Positions 22,008 to 32,904 of a DNA stretch of 64,000 nucleotides are shown here, piece by piece; position 1 is the first letter of the stretch, and the number at the start of each line of letters is the position of its first letter. The notes beneath the pieces are model-generated. The model ran no database searches, had not been told where the DNA came from, and saw only the letters and a list, made by a program, of their open reading frames with translations. Both the position numbers and the translations under genes were made by a program. Origin of the DNA: Gemmatimonadota bacterium (GTDB lineage: Bacteria > Gemmatimonadota > Gemmatimonadetes > Longimicrobiales > Longimicrobiaceae); the NCBI GenBank assembly GCA_031260285.1, contig JAIRKD010000068.1, forward strand, positions 41,774-105,773, in the 5' to 3' direction.

Positions 22008-23354
22008 TCAGCGGATTTCCGCCTCGACAGCCGGAGCCTGGTAGTACTCCAGCCCGAGGTGGGTGATCTGGTCCTCGCCCATCATCCAGCGGAGCGTGTT
22101 CTTGAGCTTCGTGTGCTGAATGAACAGGTCATGCTCCGGATAGATCCCCGGCGCGTGCATCGGGCTCTTCAGGAAGAACGAGAGCCACTCCTGGATTCCG
22201 GAGAATCCGGCGCGAGCCGAAAGGTCGAGGAACAGCGCCAGGTCAAGAACAATCGGTGCGGCCAGGATGCTGTCGCGGCAGAGGAAGTCCACCTTGATCT
22301 GCATCGGGTAATCAAGCCACCCGCGGATGTCGATGTTGTCCCACCCTTCCTTCGCGTCGCCGCGGGGAGGGTAGTAGTTGATCCGGACCTTGTGGTAGTA
22401 GTCCTTGTACAGCTCCGGGTGCAGCTCGGGCTGAAGGATATACTCAAGAACCGAGAGCTTCGACTCTTCCTTCGTCTTGAACGACTCCGGATCGTCGAGA
22501 ACGGCGCCGTCACGGTTACCGAGGATGTTTGTGGAGAACCACCCATCCAGACCGAGCATACGAGCCTTGAGGCCGGGCGCGATGACGGTCTTCATCAGCG
22601 TCTGGCCGGTCTTGAAGTCCTTGCCGGCAACGGGGACCTGGTTCTGCGCGGCGAGATCAAGCAGCGCCGGGAAGTCCACCGAGAGGTTCGGAGCACCGTT
22701 TGCGTACGCAACGCCTTCCTTCAGCGCGGCATAGGCGTAGAGCATGCTCGGCGCGATGCTCGGGTCGTTGGCGTCGATCGCTGCCTCAAATGCCGCCAGC
22801 GTCTCATGCGTCGGACCCTGCTTGATGAAGACCTCGGTGGATCCGCACCAGACCATGACCAGACGGTCACAGCCCTTTTCCTCGCGGAAGCGGCGGATAT
22901 CCGCACGCAGCGTCTCAGCCCACTGACGCTTCGAGGTACCGGGGATCACATTGGTGCCTTCCAGCCGCTTCACATAGTGCTGGTCGAAGGCAGCCGGCAT
23001 CGGCTCGATTCCCTTGAGGAAATCCGCGATCGGTTCCAGATGGGTGTGCCGGTCAAGCACGCCCGCCTTCACGGCTGACTCGTAGGCGTTGTCCGGGATC
23101 GGGTCCCAGGCGCCGAATACGAGATCATCCAGCCCGGCGAGAGGAACAAAATCCTTGATCTTCGGCGACCGTCCCTCGTTGCGCTTGCCAAGACGGATCG
23201 TGGCCAGCTGAGTGATGCTGCCGATCGGACGACCCAGGCCACGGCGTGCCAGCTCGACACCCGCGATGAAGGTGGTCGAAACGGCTCCCAGGCCAGGGAG
23301 AAGGACGCCGAGCTTACCCCGCGCGGGCGCGGGGGATTTTCTGTTGGCTGTCAC
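22008..23354 (-). CDS. ino1: myo-Inositol-1-phosphate synthase
   Basis: GVLLPGLGAVSTTFIAGVELARRGLG, FVPLAGLDDLVFGAWDPIPDNAYESA, NILGNRDGAVLDDPESFKTKEESK, LCRDSILAAPIVLDLALF. Confidence 0.95.
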   Translation of the reverse strand: MTANRKSPAPARGKLGVLLPGLGAVSTTFIAGVELARRGLGRPIGSITQLATIRLGKRNEGRSPKIKDFVPLAGLDDLVFGAWDPIPDNAYESAVKAGVLDRHTHLEPIADFLKGIEPMPAAFDQHYVKRLEGTNVIPGTSKRQWAETLRADIRRFREEKGCDRLVMVWCGSTEVFIKQGPTHETLAAFEAAIDANDPSIAPSMLYAYAALKEGVAYANGAPNLSVDFPALLDLAAQNQVPVAGKDFKTGQTLMKTVIAPGLKARMLGLDGWFSTNILGNRDGAVLDDPESFKTKEESKLSVLEYILQPELHPELYKDYYHKVRINYYPPRGDAKEGWDNIDIRGWLDYPMQIKVDFLCRDSILAAPIVLDLALFLDLSARAGFSGIQEWLSFFLKSPMHAPGIYPEHDLFIQHTKLKNTLRWMMGEDQITHLGLEYYQAPAVEAEIR

Positions 23355-24043
23355 GAATTTTTCCGCGTATCAGAGGTTACTTTCACCCGCTTCCGATCCA
23401 CCATCACTGGCTCAGACACTGGAGCGGCAGTGTTGCGATACACCCAGACAATCCGCTGAAAAGCGGTGAAGTTTGTGAGTACCGCCATGACGATCAGCAC
23501 TACCGTCAGCACGGCGCCCTGGAATGCGCCCCCGAAGATAAGCGCTGCGCCGCCGATGAGCACGACCCGCTCGGTGCGCTGCATCATCCCGATACTGCAA
23601 TTGAGGCCGAGCGCCTCCGCTTTTGCCCGCGTATATGAAATCATCAGCGAGCCAGCGAGCGCAAGCGCCACCGTGTAGACCATCCAGGGATACCCGAAGT
23701 CCGGATGGCCACCGCTGTACAACGAAAAGATCCCGATAAAGACAGCAACCTCGGAGATCCGGTCCAGCGTGGAGTCGTAGAACGACCCGAACACCGACGC
23801 CATCCCCGTACGGCGGGCGACCTGGCCGTCAATGATGTCCATCAGCCCGCCCAGCAGCACAAGCAGGCCTCCGACACGGGTATGACCCATGAAGAAGGCA
23901 ACCGCTGACGACAATGTCACCAGGAACCCCACCGTTGTCACGTAGTTGGGGTTCACATTCCGGTCGACCAGCGGCTGATAGAGGAACGCCAGCAGCTGGA
24001 CAGCCCGGTCCTGCACGTGTTTCGGTAAATTAACAGCTGCCAT
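23351..24043 (-). CDS. CDP-alcohol phosphatidyltransferase (likely phosphatidylinositol-phosphate synthase)
   Basis: CDP-OH-P motif DGQVARRTGMASVFGSFYDSTLD; overlaps the ino1 start by 4 nt. Confidence 0.92.
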   Translation of the reverse strand: MAAVNLPKHVQDRAVQLLAFLYQPLVDRNVNPNYVTTVGFLVTLSSAVAFFMGHTRVGGLLVLLGGLMDIIDGQVARRTGMASVFGSFYDSTLDRISEVAVFIGIFSLYSGGHPDFGYPWMVYTVALALAGSLMISYTRAKAEALGLNCSIGMMQRTERVVLIGGAALIFGGAFQGAVLTVVLIVMAVLTNFTAFQRIVWVYRNTAAPVSEPVMVDRKRVKVTSDTRKNS

Positions 24044-24055
24044 GGATCCAGTATC

Positions 24056-24418
24056 TCAGGGAAGGATGATCCGGCTCTGATCACCAACCTCGATGCCGCG
24101 GGCGATCTGCTCGTTGATCCGCGCCATGAGCCGCTCAAAATTCGCCTGTGCGGCAACTACCATCTGATAGATGTCACGCTGCTGGATCTGCTCCGCCACT
24201 TCAGCGTAGCTCTGCTGAAGCTCGGGCGACGGCTCGCGCCCTTCACGCAGCGCGGTGGTGATCTCCTCTTCCAGATCCGCGATGCGGTTCATGAGTGCCA
24301 CCGCCTCGCGATCTTCGCCGAGCCGCTCGTTGGCCCGCTTCATCGCCTTGTACTCGTCCGTAAACGAGATCAGCCGCCCTATATCCCGGGCGCGTTCCTC
24401 GATTGATTCCATCGACAT
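24056..24418 (-). CDS. YlbF/YmcA-family protein
   Basis: All-alpha protein ARDIGRLISFTDEYKAMKRANERLGEDREAVALMNRIADLEEEI... Confidence 0.75.
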   Translation of the reverse strand: MSMESIEERARDIGRLISFTDEYKAMKRANERLGEDREAVALMNRIADLEEEITTALREGREPSPELQQSYAEVAEQIQQRDIYQMVVAAQANFERLMARINEQIARGIEVGDQSRIILP

Positions 24419-24463
24419 GGTGTCTGCTCCTCTTCTTCTCAGCCCCGGAACCGCCGGGAAACG

Positions 24464-25348
24464 CTATACCGCCGGAAGGCGTTCCGCAAAGACCAACCTG
24501 TCCCGGCCGGCATAGTCCTTCTGGACCCGTGGCGCACCAAACGCGCCCGTTTCACGGACGAGTCCGGCAACAGCGAGACCCTGTGATGCACCGATCTCGA
24601 TCGCGAGCAGGCCACCCTGGCGCAGATGATCCGGTGCATGAGCCACAAGCGGACGGATCACATCCAGCCCGTCCGGTCCCGCAAAAAGCGCCATGGATGG
24701 CTCCCACTCCACCACCTCCGCGTCCATTCCGGAGCGCGCGGTCTCCTCAACATACGGAGGGTTCGACACAATCACGTCGAAAGACTCCCTCCCGACCGGG
24801 AGATAAAGCGCGCCCGGCCGGAAGTCCACCCTGCCCTCCGCACCCACCCGGCAGGCGTTCTCTTTCGCCAGATCCAGGGCGTCCTTCGAGGCATCGGTCG
24901 CGACAATCTGTCGAAAGTGTCCCTCGACGAACAGACTGAGCGCGATCGCACCGGATCCGGTGCCGATATCCAGCGCATCAAGAGTGTCCGGCTGACGACG
25001 TGCCGCCCAGGTGAGGACCTCACCCACAAGCAGCTCGGTTTCCGGTCGGGGGATCAGCACCCGACGGTCCACCGTCAGCTCCAGCTTCCGGAACGACGCG
25101 GACCCCTCGATATACTGGAGCGGTTCATTCCCCATCCGGCGGCGGAGCCGGACCTTGTACTCAGCCAGCTCCTCCCCGGTGAGCGGCCTCTCGAACTGCA
25201 GGTACAGATCAAGCCGCCGAAGCCCGAGCACGCTCGCGAGAAGCCGTTCCGCGTTGAGGCGCCCCTCCAGGAAGCCTCGCTCAGTCAGGTATCCGTCCGT
25301 CCAGCGGATGAGTTCAACAGGAGTCCAGACACGATCTGTCCGGCTCAA
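24464..25348 (-). CDS. prmC: Peptide chain release factor N5-glutamine methyltransferase
   Basis: [32 protein letters not shown] and VSNPPYVEE. Confidence 0.96.
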   Translation of the reverse strand: MSRTDRVWTPVELIRWTDGYLTERGFLEGRLNAERLLASVLGLRRLDLYLQFERPLTGEELAEYKVRLRRRMGNEPLQYIEGSASFRKLELTVDRRVLIPRPETELLVGEVLTWAARRQPDTLDALDIGTGSGAIALSLFVEGHFRQIVATDASKDALDLAKENACRVGAEGRVDFRPGALYLPVGRESFDVIVSNPPYVEETARSGMDAEVVEWEPSMALFAGPDGLDVIRPLVAHAPDHLRQGGLLAIEIGASQGLAVAGLVRETGAFGAPRVQKDYAGRDRLVFAERLPAV

Positions 25349-26445
25349 GCCGCCCTCTCCTCCTGGCCAGCGAGCCGGAGCCGCTCGATCAGATCCTCCA
25401 GCTCACCATCCAGCACCTGCGGAAGCGCATGGGTGGTAAAACCGATCCGGTGATCGGTCACCCGGCTCTGCGGAAAGTTGTAGGTGCGGATCTTCGCCGA
25501 CCGGTCTCCGGTTCCGACCTGGAGCTTCCGATCCCGGGCCCGCTCCGCTTCCTGCTCCGCAACCCGCATGTCAAGAAGCCGCGAACGCAGGACGGAGAGC
25601 GCCTTGTCGCGGTTCTTGTGCTGGGACTTCTCATCCTGGCAGGTCACCACGAGACCTGTCGGCAGGTGGGTGATCCGCACGGCGGAGTCGGTTGTATTCA
25701 CTGACTGCCCACCCGGACCGGAAGAACGGTAGACGTCAATCCGGAGGTCACCCTCCTCGATTCTGACATCAACTTCTTCCGCCTCAGGCAGAACCGCCAC
25801 GGTAGCGGCGGAGGTATGGATCCGGCCCTGATTCTCGGTAGCAGGGATCCGCTGAACGCGATGAACCCCCGATTCGTAACGCAGATCACCGTAGGCGTTT
25901 GCGCCACGCACCGCGAAGATCGCCTCCTTCACACCACCCGCCCCGCCTTCGGAGGTGGCAAGAAGCTCAACCCGCCAGCCCCGGCCCTCCGCAAAGCGGG
26001 TGTACATCCGGAAAAGGTCACCGGCAAAAAGAGCGGCTTCATCCCCACCCGTCCCCGCGCGGATCTCAACAACCGCATCCCGGTCGTCAAGCGGATCACG
26101 GGGCATCAGGAGACGCTTGAGATCACGCTCTCCAGCTCCCGACTCAGCCTCCAGGCGGGAGACCTCACCGCTCGCAAAGGCTTCCATCTCGGGGTCACCG
26201 GCGGCTTCGCCGAGAAGCTCCCGAGCGTCTTTCAGCTGAGAAAGGATCGAGTCCCGTCGCGTAATTGCGGCGACAGTTTCGGAAAGCTGCGCATGCTCGC
26301 GCGCGACTTCGCGGAGCCGGCTCTGATCGTTGATGACCGCCGGATCCGCGAGGAGGGATGAAATCTCCTCGTAACGACGCACCACCTCTCGAATCCGGTC
26401 GTCCATGGACGAATCGCGCGCAGCAGAGAAAAGTGGTGTCGTCAC
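25345..26445 (-). CDS. prfA: Peptide chain release factor 1
   Basis: [52 protein letters not shown] (GGQ). Confidence 0.98.
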   Translation of the reverse strand: MTTPLFSAARDSSMDDRIREVVRRYEEISSLLADPAVINDQSRLREVAREHAQLSETVAAITRRDSILSQLKDARELLGEAAGDPEMEAFASGEVSRLEAESGAGERDLKRLLMPRDPLDDRDAVVEIRAGTGGDEAALFAGDLFRMYTRFAEGRGWRVELLATSEGGAGGVKEAIFAVRGANAYGDLRYESGVHRVQRIPATENQGRIHTSAATVAVLPEAEEVDVRIEEGDLRIDVYRSSGPGGQSVNTTDSAVRITHLPTGLVVTCQDEKSQHKNRDKALSVLRSRLLDMRVAEQEAERARDRKLQVGTGDRSAKIRTYNFPQSRVTDHRIGFTTHALPQVLDGELEDLIERLRLAGQEERAA

Positions 26446-26491
26446 GTCTTACAGCGTGAAAGCCGGGGCGGGCAGGCCCCGGCTCCACGAA

Positions 26492-26707
26492 TCACTTCCC
26501 GGCGCCCGCGTCGCCGCCGTACCGCTGACGGAACCGCTCAACACGACCGGCGGTGTCCACCAGCTTCTGCCGACCCGTAAAGAACGGATGGCAGGCAGCG
26601 CAGATTTCGACTGAAATCTCGTCCTGTGTGGAACGCGTCTGGTAGGTGTTTCCACAGGCACAGATAACCGTGGTCACCCGGTAGTTCGGATGGATGTCCG
26701 CCTTCAT
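26492..26707 (-). CDS. rpmE: 50S ribosomal protein L31, Cys-containing type
   Basis: [27 protein letters not shown]...[31 protein letters not shown]. Confidence 0.97.
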   Translation of the reverse strand: MKADIHPNYRVTTVICACGNTYQTRSTQDEISVEICAACHPFFTGRQKLVDTAGRVERFRQRYGGDAGAGK

Positions 26708-26850
26708 ACCACTCACCTCACGAAGAGCGCGAAAACCCGACACGGCAGTACCGCCCGGGTTCACACATAAAAGTTGAACACAATCCTTCAAATTAACGCA
26801 GAAACCCGGCGAATGCAACCGCGATCTCCTCCGAAGGAGGTCCGCGCCGG

Positions 26851-27864
26851 TTATCCGAATCTGACTTCAGAGCGGGTTTCAGCCGACCGGTACGCTCCCT
26901 CGACAATTGTCATGAGAGTGATCTGATCAACGGGTGTATCCATCCGGGTACCTGCGCGGACGGCTTCGCAGAACAGCTCCAGCTCACGGCGGTAGGTAGC
27001 GGTGAACTGGTTCTCACCGCTGTCCGCGATGGCCGGAGCGAGGTTGCGAACTCCCTGCTCACCTTCCTGAAAGATGCGCAGCGGGGGGAAGACGCCCGAG
27101 CCCCGGGAGCCGAGGACCCGGAGGTATTCGTGCTCGCGGTCCGCGATCAGTGCCCAGGTCGCTTCAAGATCAATCACCCGACCGTCGGTGAGCTCAAGCA
27201 TGACCAGCGCGGAGTCTTCAACATCGCCGTTGTCCATCGCGTGCAGGTGCGCAACCACGCGGGCCGGCTCCGGGAAGCCAAGCAACCAGAGGGCGAGGTC
27301 GAGCATCTGGACTCCGAGGTCCATCAATGCGCCGCCGCCGGCGCCCGTCTTCCGGAGACGCCAGTCACGGGCGGAGCGGGCGAGGCGCCGGTTGAGCCAC
27401 CCCGCGCGGAGGTAACGGATCTCGCCAAGATCACCCCGGGCAATGGAAGCGCGGAGCGCCTCGTGATCGGGGCGGAAACGCTGATTCATCCCGATCATGA
27501 GCCGTCCCGAGTCTCCCGCGGCGGCGACAACCCGGGCCGCGCCCTCGCTGGTCAGCGCCAGTGGCCGCTCACAGAAGACGTACTTCCCCGCTTCCAGTGC
27601 CTCAATAGCCTGCTGCTCGTGGGCGTTGCTGGGAGTGCAGATGAAGACGCCGTCAACGGCGGGATCCTTCCAGATCTCTTCCGGAGTGCCGTAGACACGG
27701 GGTACACCAAAACGGTCCGCAAGCGTCCGAGCCCGGGACCGATCAACATCGGAAAGGCCGGCGATCTCCACACCCGGAAGTCGCTTGAGGATCGGCAGGT
27801 GGGTGACCTGAGCGATGGAGCCGGTTCCCAGAATAGCGACGCGAGCGGTGTTCGGAGCGGTCAT
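26851..27864 (-). CDS. Gfo/Idh/MocA-family oxidoreductase
   Basis: [50 protein letters not shown]. Confidence 0.93.
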   Translation of the reverse strand: MTAPNTARVAILGTGSIAQVTHLPILKRLPGVEIAGLSDVDRSRARTLADRFGVPRVYGTPEEIWKDPAVDGVFICTPSNAHEQQAIEALEAGKYVFCERPLALTSEGAARVVAAAGDSGRLMIGMNQRFRPDHEALRASIARGDLGEIRYLRAGWLNRRLARSARDWRLRKTGAGGGALMDLGVQMLDLALWLLGFPEPARVVAHLHAMDNGDVEDSALVMLELTDGRVIDLEATWALIADREHEYLRVLGSRGSGVFPPLRIFQEGEQGVRNLAPAIADSGENQFTATYRRELELFCEAVRAGTRMDTPVDQITLMTIVEGAYRSAETRSEVRFG

Positions 27865-27867
27865 GAA

Positions 27868-28563
27868 TCAGTGAGCCAGGCCGGCGAAGCCGGACGATGG
27901 GCGTGGGAGGGTCCAGTAACCGCCAACGGTTGCGCCTGCGTAACGCACATCGCTACCCAGCATGAACCGGCCCTCTACGAGCAGTGCAAGTGATGAGGCC
28001 AGATGAACGGATGACCCCACAAGTCCCCCGATACCGGGAGCAACCGAATCGAGGAGATCCTCGACAAAGGTACCATTGATTGATTCACCGCTGCCGTTCA
28101 GCAGGTGAAGTGACAGACCGGCACCGAGATATGGCGCAATCGCCCGGTTTCCGAAAAGAAGGAAATGCCCGTCCAGCGAGAACTCAAGGTCACTGAAACG
28201 GACTTCACCGAGATCAAGAGTCTCCGGACAGGTGGCGTTCTCCTGCCGTTCGCAGACCAGGACAATCTGTGATGCAAGCCGCTCAACTTCCGCATTGTTC
28301 AGCGACGAGCTCCAGAACCTGGCAGTCGGCATGATGCGGACGCGTGGACCGATGAACCCGAGATCCGCGCGGATCGCAACGCCGGTGGTCGGTTCAATCC
28401 GGGTAGCCCACACCCGCATCGCATCCATCCCGACACCTCGGAACTCCATACCCGCGAAGTCGTATCGCGGGAGAAACTGAGCCACCGCCGGTCGTGCCAC
28501 CCCCGCGAGGACAGATGCCACCAGCAGCGCAAACGCCAACCGCTTCAGAGAGGGATGTAACAT
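27868..28563 (-). CDS. Secreted/outer-membrane beta-barrel-like hypothetical protein
   Basis: Signal peptide (LAFALLVASVLAGVARPAVAQF); alternating beta pattern and LGAGLSLHLLNGS. Confidence 0.7.
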   Translation of the reverse strand: MLHPSLKRLAFALLVASVLAGVARPAVAQFLPRYDFAGMEFRGVGMDAMRVWATRIEPTTGVAIRADLGFIGPRVRIMPTARFWSSSLNNAEVERLASQIVLVCERQENATCPETLDLGEVRFSDLEFSLDGHFLLFGNRAIAPYLGAGLSLHLLNGSGESINGTFVEDLLDSVAPGIGGLVGSSVHLASSLALLVEGRFMLGSDVRYAGATVGGYWTLPRPSSGFAGLAH

Positions 28564-28650
28564 CCCCGCCGTCCTTTCCGTTCCCTTCCCCTGCCGGGCT
28601 CAATATCCGTCGATACATCCGTGAGGGAAAGCGGTTCGCTGACCAGGAGC

Positions 28651-29955
28651 TCAATAGAGACGGGTGAGGACCGTGTCCCGGTAGTACGCGCTGAGGATTG
28701 TCCGGTAGTCCTGCCCCGCGCGGGCCCGCCCCATGGCGCCGACCTGGCACATCCCGATCCCGTGTCCCCATCCCATCCCTTCCGCGGTAACCGTCCGGAG
28801 CTGACCCCGGGTATCGCTCTCGATACGCAGGTCGAATTTTGAGCTGTTCAGGATCGTTCCGACAGGGGTGGGAAAGATCCATCGGATCCTGTCACCACCC
28901 ACGATAAAGTCACCGTTATCCGTAATGATCCGCATCGCTCCGATCCGGCCGGAGGGGGTGAGCCGGTCGATCTCGAAGGAGCGGATCGCGCCGGGGCCCC
29001 GGACACCGGTACTCGAAAGTGAGTCCGCGAGGGTACGGTTGAGGATGGTCTGAAGCTCATCCGCGGTCCAGGTGGTGGTCCACCGGAACCGGCTGGAGCT
29101 CACATCAAACGCCTCACCGGTCGCGGGGTTGGTATCAACCACGGACCGCAGATACGGCCGGGGTACTTCCGGCCATACCTCTTCGATCGCGGCGGTCACA
29201 CCTGCACAGGTCGAGTGATAAAGCGCCTCGATCGGCTCACCCCGGTAGGTCAGCAGTTCGCCGCGGGTAGCCCGGACCGCCGCGGAAACAGGCTCGTGTT
29301 CACCTCCCGCTCCACCATACACCTGGTCGTCCACAGTGGCGAAGACATCAAAGCCGAGTGCTGAGCGTCGACCCAGGAAGCGCATCGCGTAGGTGCGGGC
29401 GGCAACGGCCTGCGCGCGTGACGCTTCAAACAGCTCTTCCCCCACCCGGCCGATCTCAAACGGGACAACGCCGAGCAGGTAGCTCTCCATGTCCACAACA
29501 TTGATCGCCGTCACACCGCGGGCTCCCGGGACCACCGTCACCGTGCCCCGGTAGGGAGCTCCGCTGATCAACACCATCCCGTCGTTCTCCGGGCGGAGGG
29601 TCAGGCGTTCACGGACCGGATAGGTACTTCCACCCGCGGAAACAACCAACCCGCCAGCAGGGTCGCGGGTAACCCGCACCCGGGTCTGCGCGGGCTCGCG
29701 CGCCAGGAGCTCTCCCGAGGCTGCATCGATGAGAGAAAAGGCGGTTGCAGCTCCCAGCTCTACCTGCGCAGAGTCAACAAGCACCCCCACGCGAACAAGG
29801 GGCACCTCCCCCGATACCGGCGGTGTGACCGGAGCGGGAGTCCGGACCGGACCGCAGGCACCGAGGAGCACGCCAAGTGACGCGGCAAAAGCAGCAGACC
29901 GCCTGGCGCTAGACCAGCGTCCGTACCGCGTCTTCCGCCCGGTTGAGAGTCTCAT
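28651..29955 (-). CDS. SpoIID/LytB-domain lipoprotein (start placed at [12 protein letters not shown])
   Basis: [70 protein letters not shown]; lipobox LLGAC. Confidence 0.9.
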   Translation of the reverse strand: MRLSTGRKTRYGRWSSARRSAAFAASLGVLLGACGPVRTPAPVTPPVSGEVPLVRVGVLVDSAQVELGAATAFSLIDAASGELLAREPAQTRVRVTRDPAGGLVVSAGGSTYPVRERLTLRPENDGMVLISGAPYRGTVTVVPGARGVTAINVVDMESYLLGVVPFEIGRVGEELFEASRAQAVAARTYAMRFLGRRSALGFDVFATVDDQVYGGAGGEHEPVSAAVRATRGELLTYRGEPIEALYHSTCAGVTAAIEEVWPEVPRPYLRSVVDTNPATGEAFDVSSSRFRWTTTWTADELQTILNRTLADSLSSTGVRGPGAIRSFEIDRLTPSGRIGAMRIITDNGDFIVGGDRIRWIFPTPVGTILNSSKFDLRIESDTRGQLRTVTAEGMGWGHGIGMCQVGAMGRARAGQDYRTILSAYYRDTVLTRLY

Positions 29956-31198
29956 CGATGTCCCGGTCTCCGTGTGCCGTGGAAAGGAACCCGGCCTCAA
30001 ACGCCGAGGGGGCAAAGAATACACCCCGATCCAGGCAGGCATGGAAGAAGGCGCGGAAACGGGCGACGTCACTCTGCTGGGCTTCAGCAAAGGAACGAAC
30101 CGGGTTTTCGGAGAAGAAGATCCCCCACATCGAACCCAGCGACCCTCCGGTGACGGGGAAGCCGGCGTCACCGATCACGCGGGTCAGGCCATCCAGAAGA
30201 CGGCGCGTCCGGGCTTCCAGTTCAGCGTACGGATCGGTATCGCGCAGGATACGCAGCTGGGTGAGACCCGCCGCCATGGCCAGGGGGTTTCCCGAGAGGG
30301 TGCCCGCCTGGTAGATGGGCCCGACCGGAGCCACCTGGCGCATGATCTCCTCACGGCCGCCGTAGGCACCGACCGGCAGACCGCCACCAATCACCTTCCC
30401 GAGGGTGGTGAGGTCGGGCTCAATGCCGAAACGCTCCTGTGCCCCACCCCGGGAGACGCGGAAGCCGGTCATCACCTCGTCAAAGATCAGGAGGGCGCCA
30501 TCGCGGGTGGTGATCTCCCGGAGCGCCGGGAGGAACGCCGGATCGGGCGGGATGAAGCCGCCGTTCCCAACCACCGGCTCAACAATGACCGCCGCGATCT
30601 GGCCCGGCCATGCCGCAAACAGCTTCTCCAGCGCCTCAACATCGTTGAAGGGCGCGGTCAGCGTAAGCTTCGAGAGATCGGTCGGAACCCCGGGTGAGTT
30701 GGGAAGTCCAAGTGTCGCCACTCCCGATCCCGCTTTGACGAGGAAGGAATCACCATGTCCATGGTAACATCCCTCGAACTTCAGGATGAGTTCACGACCC
30801 GTGAAGCCGCGGGCGATACGGATCGCGGTCATCGTTGCCTCGGTGCCGCTGTTGACGAACCGGAGCATCTGCATCGAAGGAACAAACTCCCGCACAAGCT
30901 CAGCGAGCTCCACTTCCGCGGGGGTGGGCGCGCCGTAGGAGGTACCCAGGCGGGCGGCTTCGGAGACCGCGCGGATCACCTCCGGGTGCGCATGGCCGAG
31001 AATCATCGGCCCCCAGGAGAGGACGTAGTCGATGTATTCGTTCCCGTCCACATCCCAGAGCCGGGATCCTTCCGCCCGGGCGACAAAAAACGGCTCTCCG
31101 CCAACGCCTCGGAAGGCACGAACGGGAGAATTCACGCCACCCGGAGTGATCGCGGAGGCGCGCTGAAACCAGTCGTGAGAGATGGGACGGTTATTCAC
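29909..31198 (-). CDS. hemL: Glutamate-1-semialdehyde 2,1-aminomutase
   Basis: [67 protein letters not shown]. Confidence 0.98.
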   Translation of the reverse strand: MNNRPISHDWFQRASAITPGGVNSPVRAFRGVGGEPFFVARAEGSRLWDVDGNEYIDYVLSWGPMILGHAHPEVIRAVSEAARLGTSYGAPTPAEVELAELVREFVPSMQMLRFVNSGTEATMTAIRIARGFTGRELILKFEGCYHGHGDSFLVKAGSGVATLGLPNSPGVPTDLSKLTLTAPFNDVEALEKLFAAWPGQIAAVIVEPVVGNGGFIPPDPAFLPALREITTRDGALLIFDEVMTGFRVSRGGAQERFGIEPDLTTLGKVIGGGLPVGAYGGREEIMRQVAPVGPIYQAGTLSGNPLAMAAGLTQLRILRDTDPYAELEARTRRLLDGLTRVIGDAGFPVTGGSLGSMWGIFFSENPVRSFAEAQQSDVARFRAFFHACLDRGVFFAPSAFEAGFLSTAHGDRDIDETLNRAEDAVRTLV

Positions 31199-31698
31199 GA
31201 GCGGAAGTTCCCGAACTGGAGTTCAATTCCGAAGTCCTTTTCCCGCAGATACTTGATCACGTCCTGCAGGTCATCAATCGAAGCCGACTGAACGCGGACC
31301 TGTTCATCCTGGATCTGCGCCTGGACTTTCTTGAAGCCACCGTCCTTGATCGACCGGATGATCTCCTTCCCCTTCTCCACGGGGATGCCCTGCTGCAGGC
31401 GGATCACCTGGCGCACCTTCCCCCCGGAGGCAGGTTCGATTTCACCGTAGTCGAGGTTGCGGATCGGCACATTCCGCTTGATCAGACGCGTCTGCACCAC
31501 ATCGATCAGGGACTTCAGCCGATAATCATCGTCAGCGGTAAGCGTCAGTGAGGGAGCATCCTTGTCAAAGTCGATCTCTGCCGCGGAGCCCTTGAAGTCG
31601 TAACGCTGCCCGACCTCCTTCCGCGCCTGATTAATCGCGTTATCAACCTCCTGGAGGTCGATATCGGAGGTGATGTCAAAGGTGGAATTTTTGGCCAT
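31195..31698 (-). CDS. yajQ: YajQ-family nucleotide-binding protein
   Basis: [32 protein letters not shown]...[34 protein letters not shown]. Confidence 0.97.
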   Translation of the reverse strand: MAKNSTFDITSDIDLQEVDNAINQARKEVGQRYDFKGSAAEIDFDKDAPSLTLTADDDYRLKSLIDVVQTRLIKRNVPIRNLDYGEIEPASGGKVRQVIRLQQGIPVEKGKEIIRSIKDGGFKKVQAQIQDEQVRVQSASIDDLQDVIKYLREKDFGIELQFGNFRS

Positions 31699-31816
31699 AC
31701 GAGGGTTCTCTCCTCAGAAATCCGGAAACAGCCCGGAACGGAAATCAGGCGGAGGACAGAGAGCGGAGGTCGGAAGACAGATCAACCAACACCCCGATAC
31801 TCTCTGTTTCCGGTTC

Positions 31817-32755
31817 CTATTGAACGTCGTATACCTGCGCGCCGGCCGGTGGGCTCCAGCGGAAGATATCGTCCTCCAGAGTCATATTCGGCCGGAGATC
31901 GGTAAGCTCCAGAGTCCGGACGCTTTCGTTCTGCTCGGTGATCTCGAACCGGCGAACAAGATTATCCGTCGTGTCCACCCAGAGCCGGACCTTCCGGTAG
32001 GGGGAAGCTGATCGCGGCGTAAGAGTCAGCGCGTGCGTCTGACGGCCGGCAACCGTTTCAGTTCCGGTCTTTACGACCTGGAAGCGCTGGTTCGCATTAC
32101 TCAGGAACTCCCGTTGCAGGTCGATGCTCTGCCCGCCCGCGGCGAGAGTCGCCCGCATCACCTGATTCGGATCGATGCCCGGGTGGTACATCCAGACGTA
32201 CTGCCCGTCCGCGAGGATGATGTCACCCGCCGGCTCGGCGAAGCGCATCAGAAACCGGTCAGGAGCGCGGTGGTACATCGTTCCGCGGCTGCGCTGGGTG
32301 CCTCCGAGGAGGGGCACCTCAACCGTCTGCGTGAACTCCGCGCGCATGGAGCGCAGCTGCGCGTACGTCCGTTCCGCCGCGTCGAGAATGCTCTCCGCAT
32401 CCCCGCTGACTCCGGAGGCTGACGGTGCGGTTGTGGGAGCGGCCGGAGCGGCGGGTTGCTGAACTGGCGCCCCGGCTGCTGCTGATGCGGCCGGAGAGGT
32501 CGCGGCCGGTACAGGTGGTGCGCCACCGGGTGAAGGAACGCCGGAAGCAGCTTCCTCCGCCGGGGGAGTTCCCTGAGGAGGCCCGACCGGCAGATCAATC
32601 GGGGCCACTGAGGGGGTGTCTACCGCGACCTGAGAGACAACCGGTTCACGCGTCCGGGGCGCGGAACGGTCGCCACAGGCGGCCAGAGCGGAGAGTGCCA
32701 GAACCCCGGGCAGAACCCGGGAGATGACGGCGTATCCGAAAAATCGAGCTTTCAT
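31817..32755 (-). CDS. lolA: LolA-family outer-membrane lipoprotein carrier, itself with a lipobox and a Pro/Ala linker
   Basis: Lipobox LSALAAC; linker PPQGTPPAEEAASGVPSPGGAPPVPAATSPAASAAAGAPVQQPAAPAAP; LolA domain LRSMRAEFTQTVEV...RAPDRFLMRFAEPAGDIILADGQYVWMYHP. Confidence 0.88.
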   Translation of the reverse strand: MKARFFGYAVISRVLPGVLALSALAACGDRSAPRTREPVVSQVAVDTPSVAPIDLPVGPPQGTPPAEEAASGVPSPGGAPPVPAATSPAASAAAGAPVQQPAAPAAPTTAPSASGVSGDAESILDAAERTYAQLRSMRAEFTQTVEVPLLGGTQRSRGTMYHRAPDRFLMRFAEPAGDIILADGQYVWMYHPGIDPNQVMRATLAAGGQSIDLQREFLSNANQRFQVVKTGTETVAGRQTHALTLTPRSASPYRKVRLWVDTTDNLVRRFEITEQNESVRTLELTDLRPNMTLEDDIFRWSPPAGAQVYDVQ

Positions 32756-32904
32756 TCGTCTTCGACGAGGAGTCGCAAATAGCAATCAGAACAGCACTAT
32801 TACCAGCCGACTCCTAAAGAGTGGCAACGCTCTGATAATGTTCCCCGGGGCGGCCAGGGTAACGGCTCCCGCATACCCGTCAGCCCGAGGCCGGATATCC
32901 AGCC

